A stretch of 64,000 nt of DNA from LMUY01 sp965199095 (GTDB lineage: Bacteria; Pseudomonadota; Alphaproteobacteria; Acetobacterales; Acetobacteraceae), in the NCBI GenBank assembly GCA_965199095.1, contig CBDAQM010000006.1, positions 744,001-808,000 of the forward strand, given 5' to 3'. Below are positions 58,834 through 64,000 of the stretch, one piece after another; the first letter of the stretch is position 1, and each line of letters starts with the position of its first letter. The notes below the pieces were generated by a model. That model did no database searches. It was not told the DNA's origin and saw nothing but the letters and a program-made list of their open reading frames with translations. A program made the position numbers and the translations under genes.

Positions 58834-58904
58834 CGTAGGGTGGGCTTTAAGCCACCATGGTCTCCTACCGCGCCTCGAAGAGGTGGGCTGAAGCCCACCC
58901 TACG
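58834..58904. repeat. Host inverted repeat (hairpin) between convergent-side genes
   Basis: CGTAGGGTGGGCTTTAAGCC and its near complement ending GCCCACCCTACG form 21-bp arms with about three mismatches around a 29-nt loop. This has the shape of a common dispersed bacterial intergenic repeat. It lies between the efflux lipoprotein and creatininase genes and has no T run. Confidence 0.7.
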
Positions 58905-58955
58905 ACGGGCCTACGTCAGGCGGCGGCATAGGAGTCGTTTCATGGAAACGCTAAA

Positions 58956-60545
58956 CTAGAACAGCTTTGGCGCCTGCTCCGCCGGACTGCCGCGGGGAAA
59001 GCTGGTTTCCCATCCGCCGCCCAGCGATTTGTAGAGCTGGACGAGGTTGGTGGACACCGTCGTCGTGCTGTCGGCGTATTGCTGCTGCGACTGGAACAGC
59101 GTGCGCTGCGCCGTCAACACGTCCAGGAACGTGCCCAGCCCCGACACATATTGCTGCCGCGCCAGGTCCACGGCGTGGCGGCTCTGGTCCACCGCGCGGG
59201 CGAGCTGCTCGCGGCGCAGTTGCTCGGCGGAGTAGTTGGTCAGCGCATTGTCCACGTCATGGAAGGCTTGCAGCACGGTCTGCTGGTATTGCACCGCGGC
59301 CTCCTGCTGCTGCGCCTTGCGCAGGTCGAGCGTGTATTTCAGCCGTCCGCCCTCGAAGATCGGGATGGTGAACGAAGGACCGCCCGAATATTGCAGCGCG
59401 CCGAACGCGCCGATATTGCCGAGGTTCTTGAACTGCGTGGCCTGGACCCCGACGCTGCCGGACAGCGTGACCTTCGGGAAGAAATCCCCTTCCGCCACGC
59501 CAATATCCGCCGTCGCCGCGTGCAACTGCGCCTCCGCCCGGCGGATGTCCGGCCGACGCCGGGCCAGTTCGGAGGGCAAGCCCACGGGAACGGCCGGCGG
59601 CACCGGGGGGATGGGTTGCGCCGCCTCCAGCTTGGTCGTCAGCGAACCCGGCGTTTCACCCAGCAGCAGGCTGATCGCGTTCAGGGTCGTGGCAGCTTGC
59701 GCCCTGAGCTGCGGGATTTGCGCCGCCGTGATCGCGACCTGGGCAGCCGCATTCGCCACATCCAGCCCGGTGGTCAATCCGCCGCGTTCCCGCTCCTGCG
59801 TCAGGCGCAGGCTTTGCTGGTCGCTGGCCAGGGTGTCCAGGGCGATTTGCAGGTCGCGCTGCTCGCCACGGTATTGCAGGTAGTCGCGGGCGACCTCGGC
59901 CAGCACCGTGACCATCATGTCGCGCCGCGCCTCGGCAGAGGCCTCGAGCGAGGCGTCGGCGGATTCGACCTCGCGACGGACGCGCCCCCAGAAGTCGATC
60001 TCCCAGGAGGAGTCGAAGCCCGACTGGAACAGGTTGAAGCTGGGGACGTGCGTGCCGGGGCCGCCGCTGCCCCCGGACGTCACGCTCGTGGGGATGCCGC
60101 CCTGGGTGCCGCTCAGCCCGTTGGCCGAGGTTCCGAGGCTGCTGCCGGAGGCGCTTCCGGAGCCGCCCAGCAAGCCGACCACGCCGCGGTCGCTGATCTT
60201 CTCGCGGTCGTACGAGCCGTTGCCGTTGACCTGCGGAAACTCGTCCGCCGCTGTCACGCCGCGCTGGAAGCGGCTCTCTTGCAGGCGCACCGTCGCCAAC
60301 CGGACGTCCAGGTTGGAGAACGCCACCTGCTGCTCCAGCGCCGTCAGCATGGGGTCGTTGAAGGATGTCCACCACGCCGGATCGATGGGCTCGGCCACCA
60401 CCTGGCTCGGCGTGGGCGGCGGCGGGGCCGGGCGGCTGGCGAACCAGGAGGTCGGGGCCCACAGGTTCGGGCGCTCGAAGCTGGGCCCGACGGTGCATCC
60501 GGCCAGCAACACGAGCGTGAGCGGAGCGAGTATGCGAGGCTTCAC
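58956..60545 (-). CDS. RND efflux outer-membrane lipoprotein, NodT/OprM type
   Basis: The 529-residue protein has a lipoprotein signal (LVLLAGCTVGP, lipidated Cys17). The TolC-type OM factor pattern follows: WWTSFNDPMLTALEQQVAFSNLDVRLATVRLQESR, SWEIDFWGRVRREVESADA, LPSELARRRPDIRRAEAQLHAATADIGVAEGDFFPKVTLSG. A Gly/Ser-rich insert lies near residues 128-170. No RND pump or adaptor gene is visible beside it. It is divergent from a TetR gene. Confidence 0.93.
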   Translation of the reverse strand: MKPRILAPLTLVLLAGCTVGPSFERPNLWAPTSWFASRPAPPPPTPSQVVAEPIDPAWWTSFNDPMLTALEQQVAFSNLDVRLATVRLQESRFQRGVTAADEFPQVNGNGSYDREKISDRGVVGLLGGSGSASGSSLGTSANGLSGTQGGIPTSVTSGGSGGPGTHVPSFNLFQSGFDSSWEIDFWGRVRREVESADASLEASAEARRDMMVTVLAEVARDYLQYRGEQRDLQIALDTLASDQQSLRLTQERERGGLTTGLDVANAAAQVAITAAQIPQLRAQAATTLNAISLLLGETPGSLTTKLEAAQPIPPVPPAVPVGLPSELARRRPDIRRAEAQLHAATADIGVAEGDFFPKVTLSGSVGVQATQFKNLGNIGAFGALQYSGGPSFTIPIFEGGRLKYTLDLRKAQQQEAAVQYQQTVLQAFHDVDNALTNYSAEQLRREQLARAVDQSRHAVDLARQQYVSGLGTFLDVLTAQRTLFQSQQQYADSTTTVSTNLVQLYKSLGGGWETSFPRGSPAEQAPKLF

Positions 60546-60590
60546 CGGCGAACACCTTGTAGCACGGCCGGTGAGATCCGGCAGGGGAAT

Positions 60591-60607
60591 GACCGACCGG
60601 TTCGGTC
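60591..60607. promoter_or_regulatory. Candidate TetR operator
   Basis: GACCGA-CCGGT-TCGGTC is a perfect inverted repeat of 6-nt arms in the 128-nt gap between the divergent efflux and TetR genes. TTGACA-like -35 sequences lie just beside it (60613-60618 on the plus strand; TTGTCA on the minus strand). The form is typical for TetR-family operators. Confidence 0.6.
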
Positions 60608-60673
60608 AGCTTTTGACAACAACCGCGGTTGAGGCCGAAGGTCAACCCGGTAACGGAGGGATGCGCTGGTTTG

Positions 60674-61291
60674 ATGTCGGATCTGGATGTCCTCTCGCCG
60701 GAGAAATACCGGCAAATCCTTCGCGGTGCAGCAACCATTTTCGCGCAGGACGGCTACGAGGGCGCCAGCATGTCGCGCATCGCGGCCTGCGCCGGCGTGT
60801 CGAAAGGCACGCTCTATAACTACTTCGAGGGCAAGGCGGAGCTGTTCTCCGCCTGGGTGGCGCAGGAATGCGAGCTCAACCTGGCGACCTTGTTCGATTC
60901 CGGGGATTTGGCTGGGCAGGTCGAGGTCGGACTCATGGTCCTGGGACGGCGCATCCTGCGGATGATCTTGTCGCCCACGGGGCTCACGATCTATCGCATG
61001 ACCGTCGCCGAGTCCCTGAAATTCCCCATCTTGGCCCGCGCCTTCTACCAGGCGGGACCGGTCAAGGCGATCGCGTTCACGTCGGGATGGCTCAGGGACC
61101 AGGTCGCGATGGGCCAGCTCGTCGTGTCGGACACGGCGTTCGCGGCGGAGCAGTTCTTCTCTTTGTGTCAGACGCGGTTCGGCATGCTGCGGCGGCTGGG
61201 CCTGGTGGCCGAGGTCGACGAGGCGATGCTGGAGGAAGTCGTGCAAAGCGCCGTGGCGATGTTCCTCAACACCTACGGAGTGAAGCCATGA
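60674..61291 (+). CDS. TetR-family regulator
   Basis: The 205-residue protein has the TetR helix-turn-helix at its N-terminus (ILRGAATIFAQDGYEGASMSRIAACAGVSKGTLYNYFEGKAELF). Its ligand domain carries the C-terminal pattern of AcrR/TetR_C members. The start MSDLDVL (60674) is preferred over an upstream in-frame ATG. It probably represses the divergent outer-membrane efflux gene and its own operon. The stop overlaps the peptidase start by 4 nt. Confidence 0.9.
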   Translation: MSDLDVLSPEKYRQILRGAATIFAQDGYEGASMSRIAACAGVSKGTLYNYFEGKAELFSAWVAQECELNLATLFDSGDLAGQVEVGLMVLGRRILRMILSPTGLTIYRMTVAESLKFPILARAFYQAGPVKAIAFTSGWLRDQVAMGQLVVSDTAFAAEQFFSLCQTRFGMLRRLGLVAEVDEAMLEEVVQSAVAMFLNTYGVKP

Positions 61292-62673
61292 GTGGATCAT
61301 TGGACGCTGTCCTGAACCAGATCGAGGCCGGGCTGGAGGGCGCGCGCAGCCGATGGTTCGAGCTGCTGAGGATCCCCAGCGTCAGCGCGCAGCCGACGCA
61401 TGGCGCCGATTGCGCGGCGGCTGCGGAATGGCTGCGCGCGACGTTGGCCGCCATCGGGTTTGATGCGGCTGTCATGCCGACCGGCGGCCATCCTGTGGTG
61501 CTGGCGCATCATCCCGGCACGCAACCGGGCCCAAGGCTGCTGTATTATGGCCATTACGATGTCCAGCCCGTCGAACCCATCGAGCTCTGGACCAGTTCCC
61601 CGTTCGAACCAGTCATGAGCGACGGACCACGGGGCCAACGCGTGTCGGCCCGCGGCGCCGTGGACGACAAGGGCCAGGTCATGATGTGGCTGGAGGCGCT
61701 GCGAGGCTGGCACGACGCCGCGGGCGGACCGCCCTGCCCGGTCACGGTCCTGATCGAGGGCGAGGAGGAGGTCGGCAGCGCCAATCTGGAGCGTTTCCTG
61801 GCCGAACATCGTGACGCGCTCGGCGCCGATATCGCCATCATCAGCGACACCGGGATGTGGGATGTGGACACCCCGGCGGTCACCACCCGGTTGCGCGGCA
61901 TGGTCTATACCGAGTTGACGCTGCATGCGGCCAAGCGCGACTTGCACTCAGGACTGTTCGGCGGCTCGGCCCTCAACCCGATCAATGCGCTGACGCGTAT
62001 CCTGGGCGATCTGCATGATCCCGACGGGCGCATCCAAATTCCAGGCTTCTACGACGGGATTGCGGAGACCTCACCGGCGCAGGCCCAGGAATGGCAGGCT
62101 CTCGGCTTCGACGAAGCTGCTTTCCTGGGTGAGATCGGGCTGTCCGTGCCTGTGGGAGAACGCGGGCGGACGGCGCTGGACCGCATGTGGGCAAGGCCCA
62201 CGGCCGACATCAACGGGATCTGGGGCGGGTATACGGGTGTCGGCAGCAAGACCGTGATCGCGGCCGAAGCCTCCGCCAAGGTGTCGTTCCGCCTGGTGCC
62301 GGGGCAGGATCCGCAGGCGGTGTTCGAGGCATTCAAGCGCTTCGTGGCCGAGCGCACCCCGGCCGATGCACGCGTCACATTCGAGCTGTTTTCGACGGCG
62401 CCGGGGATCGAGATCCCGACCGATAGCCGCTGGGTGCAGGCCGCGCGGGCGGCGCTGGCGGATGAGTACGGCCGGCCGGCCGTGCTGATGGGCAGCGGCG
62501 GCTCCATCCCCGTGGTGGAGAGCATGCGCCGCCTGCTGGGGATCGACTCGCTGCTGATGGGCTTCGGCCTCGCGGACGACCAGGTCCACAGCCCAAACGA
62601 GAAGTTCGAGTGGGTCTGCTTCCACCATGGCCTGCGCAGCCATGCGCGTTTGCTGGCCAAGCTCGCGCAGTGA
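61288..62673 (+). CDS. M20-family dipeptidase
   Basis: The 461-residue zinc peptidase has the M20 metal-site motifs: LLYYGHYDVQP, ARGAVDDKGQVMMWLEAL (bridging Asp), and LIEGEEEVGSANLE (Glu general base and ligand). A dimerisation/lid region follows, then C-terminal DDQVHSPNEKFEW. It matches the CNDP-like dipeptidase group. It is coupled to the TetR gene by an ATGA overlap. Confidence 0.94.
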   Translation: MSGSLDAVLNQIEAGLEGARSRWFELLRIPSVSAQPTHGADCAAAAEWLRATLAAIGFDAAVMPTGGHPVVLAHHPGTQPGPRLLYYGHYDVQPVEPIELWTSSPFEPVMSDGPRGQRVSARGAVDDKGQVMMWLEALRGWHDAAGGPPCPVTVLIEGEEEVGSANLERFLAEHRDALGADIAIISDTGMWDVDTPAVTTRLRGMVYTELTLHAAKRDLHSGLFGGSALNPINALTRILGDLHDPDGRIQIPGFYDGIAETSPAQAQEWQALGFDEAAFLGEIGLSVPVGERGRTALDRMWARPTADINGIWGGYTGVGSKTVIAAEASAKVSFRLVPGQDPQAVFEAFKRFVAERTPADARVTFELFSTAPGIEIPTDSRWVQAARAALADEYGRPAVLMGSGGSIPVVESMRRLLGIDSLLMGFGLADDQVHSPNEKFEWVCFHHGLRSHARLLAKLAQ

Positions 62674-62764
62674 GCGCCGCCATGAAGCCTGCCGCCGATG
62701 GTTCCTGTCCTGGTCAAAGCGCGCCACCTGCGCTAACCGACATCAGTTAGGACAAAGGACTTCC

Positions 62765-63748
62765 ATGCCGACAGCACTCGTTACCGGCGTCACCGGGCAA
62801 GATGGCGCATACCTGTCTCAGTTGCTGCTGGGGAAAGGCTACCGGGTGATCGGCCTCATGCGTCGGTCCGCGTCTTCCGACGTGATCGGCGAGCGGCTGC
62901 GATGGCTGGGCATCCTGAAGGATGTTGAACTGGTGGACGGCAATCTGACCGATCTGTCCAGCCTTATCCGGGTATTGAGCGTCTACAAGCCGGATGAGAT
63001 TTACAACCTGGCGGCCCAGTCTTTCGTCGCAGCGTCCTGGCAGCAGCCGCTGCTGACCGGCGGCGTGACCGGGTTGGGGGCGGCCAACGTGCTGGAGGCG
63101 GTCCGGCTGATCAAGCCGGATGCACGGTTCTACCAGGCCAGTTCGTCGGAAATGTACGGCCTGATTCAGGAGCCGAAACAAAGCGAGACAACGCCATTCT
63201 ATCCCCGGTCGCCGTATGCGGCGGCGAAGCTGTATGCACATTGGATGACGGTGAATTACCGCGAGAGCTTCGGCATGCACGCCAGCAGCGGCATCCTGTT
63301 CAACCACGAAAGCCCGCTGCGCGGCATCGAGTTCGTGACACGCAAGGTCACCGACGGCGTGGCCCGTATCAAGCTCGGCCTGGCCAAGGACCTGCCGCTC
63401 GGCAACCTGAACGCCACGCGCGATTGGGGCCATGCACGCGACTATGTGAAGGCCATGCACCTGATGCTGCAGCAGGATGTCGCGGACGACTACGTGATCG
63501 CGACCGGCCGCACGACCTCCATCAAGGATCTGTGCAACATCGCGTTCGGCTATGTCGGGCTGAACCCGGAAGACCACATCACCACCAGGGCAGACTTGAT
63601 CCGCCCGGCGGAGGTGGACGTCCTGCTGGGCGATTCCAGCAAAGCGCAGAAGACGCTCGGCTGGACCCCTGAGACCTCGTTGGAGACGATGGTCGCCGAG
63701 ATGGTGGACGCGGATTTAGCCCGGCATCGCGCCCGCATGGCGTCCTGA
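62765..63748 (+). CDS. gmd: GDP-mannose 4,6-dehydratase
   Basis: The 327-residue SDR enzyme converts GDP-mannose to GDP-4-keto-6-deoxymannose. Motifs are GVTGQDGAYLSQLLL (NAD site), PDEIYNLAAQSFV, YQASSSEMYG, TPFYPRSPYAAAKLYAHW (catalytic YxxxK), GILFNHESPLRG and DWGHARDYVKAMHLML. It is somewhat shorter than E. coli Gmd, like other bacterial short forms. It supplies deoxyhexose for surface polysaccharide. Confidence 0.96.
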   Translation: MPTALVTGVTGQDGAYLSQLLLGKGYRVIGLMRRSASSDVIGERLRWLGILKDVELVDGNLTDLSSLIRVLSVYKPDEIYNLAAQSFVAASWQQPLLTGGVTGLGAANVLEAVRLIKPDARFYQASSSEMYGLIQEPKQSETTPFYPRSPYAAAKLYAHWMTVNYRESFGMHASSGILFNHESPLRGIEFVTRKVTDGVARIKLGLAKDLPLGNLNATRDWGHARDYVKAMHLMLQQDVADDYVIATGRTTSIKDLCNIAFGYVGLNPEDHITTRADLIRPAEVDVLLGDSSKAQKTLGWTPETSLETMVAEMVDADLARHRARMAS

Positions 63749-63750
63749 CC

Positions 63751-64000
63751 ATGTCGGCGGGGGAGCCTCGCCGGATCATGGTCACGGGTGCGGGCGGGTT
63801 CGTCGGCAGGCATCTCATGCCGGCCTTGCAGGCGGCGTTGCCCAGCGCCCAGTTGCACCCCTCCAGCTTCGACGTGACGGACCCGGCCGCGGTGCGCGAG
63901 GCGGTTCGCGCCATCCGGCCGGACGCATGCGTCCACTTGGCGGCCGTGTCGGCCATTCCGGCCGCCCAGTCCGATCCCGACGCAGCGTGGCGGGTCAATC
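63751..64000 (+). CDS. NAD-dependent epimerase/reductase, cut by window edge
   Basis: The frame from ATG 63751, 3 nt after gmd, reads MVTGAGGFVGRHLMPALQAALP with the Rossmann GxxGxxG. It continues with FDVTDPAAVREAVRAIRPDACVHLAAVSAIPAAQSDPDAAW to the window end. Directly after gmd, a GDP-4-keto-6-deoxymannose reductase (Rmd, making GDP-rhamnose) or fucose synthase is most likely. The rest of the sequence is needed to choose. Confidence 0.85.
   Translation, partial: MSAGEPRRIMVTGAGGFVGRHLMPALQAALPSAQLHPSSFDVTDPAAVREAVRAIRPDACVHLAAVSAIPAAQSDPDAAWRVN

Noticed and set aside
1..64000. CRISPR arrays, tRNA and rRNA genes
   Set aside because: No spaced direct repeat series, no cloverleaf with a CCA-adjacent T arm, and no rRNA signature was noticed when reading both strands; a computed scan was not possible.

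Overview
The window is high-GC DNA from an alphaproteobacterium, most likely of the Acetobacteraceae/Rhodospirillales. This is inferred from base composition, the rpsB-tsf and lipA-ratA blocks, a Hint_2-type protein and a sorbosone-dehydrogenase-like protein. About the first 39.86 kb is a Mu-like (transposable) prophage read almost entirely on the minus strand; the rest is host chromosome. The prophage runs past the left edge of the window, so only its regulatory (c-end) terminus is seen.

Prophage, read right to left (transcription order). The terminus is placed at 39860: a minus-strand 5'-TG followed 10 nt later by CACTTG, with three transposase-binding-like repeats at 39687-39850. Next come an S24 repressor on the plus strand (38284-39117), a Ner regulator, a ParB-like protein, small unknown genes, the DDE transposase (MuA-like), the MuB ATPase, a degenerate acyl-carrier-like protein, zinc-finger and unknown proteins, GemA and a Mor/C activator. 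This early block is one tightly coupled operon with 1- or 4-nt overlaps at most junctions. Lysis genes (29.4-27.9 kb) are followed by packaging (Mu gp25-gp29 equivalents), head (F, G, I protease, T capsid), and tail genes (gp36 to gp48), then tail fibres and an unusual exported beta-helix protein at the left edge. Three copies of the same 19-bp sequence (minus strand GTGACACGTGTCGACRTGG) sit before the endolysin, the protease and gp46. This is the layout expected of Mu C-dependent late promoters.

The prophage is probably defective. A 1283-bp ISAs1-family element (11092-12374), with 13-bp inverted ends and a perfect 10-bp target duplication, splits the tape measure gene. Its transposase is itself in two frames across an A-rich heptamer. 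A separate, probably functional -1 frameshift site (T_TTT_TTG) joins the two tail assembly chaperone frames.

Host region (39.86-64 kb): a DUF2934 protein; a sorbosone dehydrogenase-like beta-propeller; a Hint-fold protein overlapping a fasciclin gene next to a SigK/RskA-like sigma/anti-sigma pair; msrA, whose 3' end overlaps a solitary cytosine methyltransferase; an XRE regulator with a palindromic operator; a FecR/DUF6600 protein with proline-rich hexapeptide repeats; tsf and rpsB; a stand-alone carrier-thioesterase protein; an EF-hand protein; lipA-ratA-threonine aldolase; a ParE-type toxin-antitoxin pair; hydroxyproline epimerase with creatininase; a TetR regulator divergent from an outer-membrane efflux lipoprotein; an M20 peptidase; and the start of a GDP-mannose to deoxyhexose pathway (gmd plus a reductase cut by the window edge). 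No tRNA, rRNA or CRISPR array was seen.
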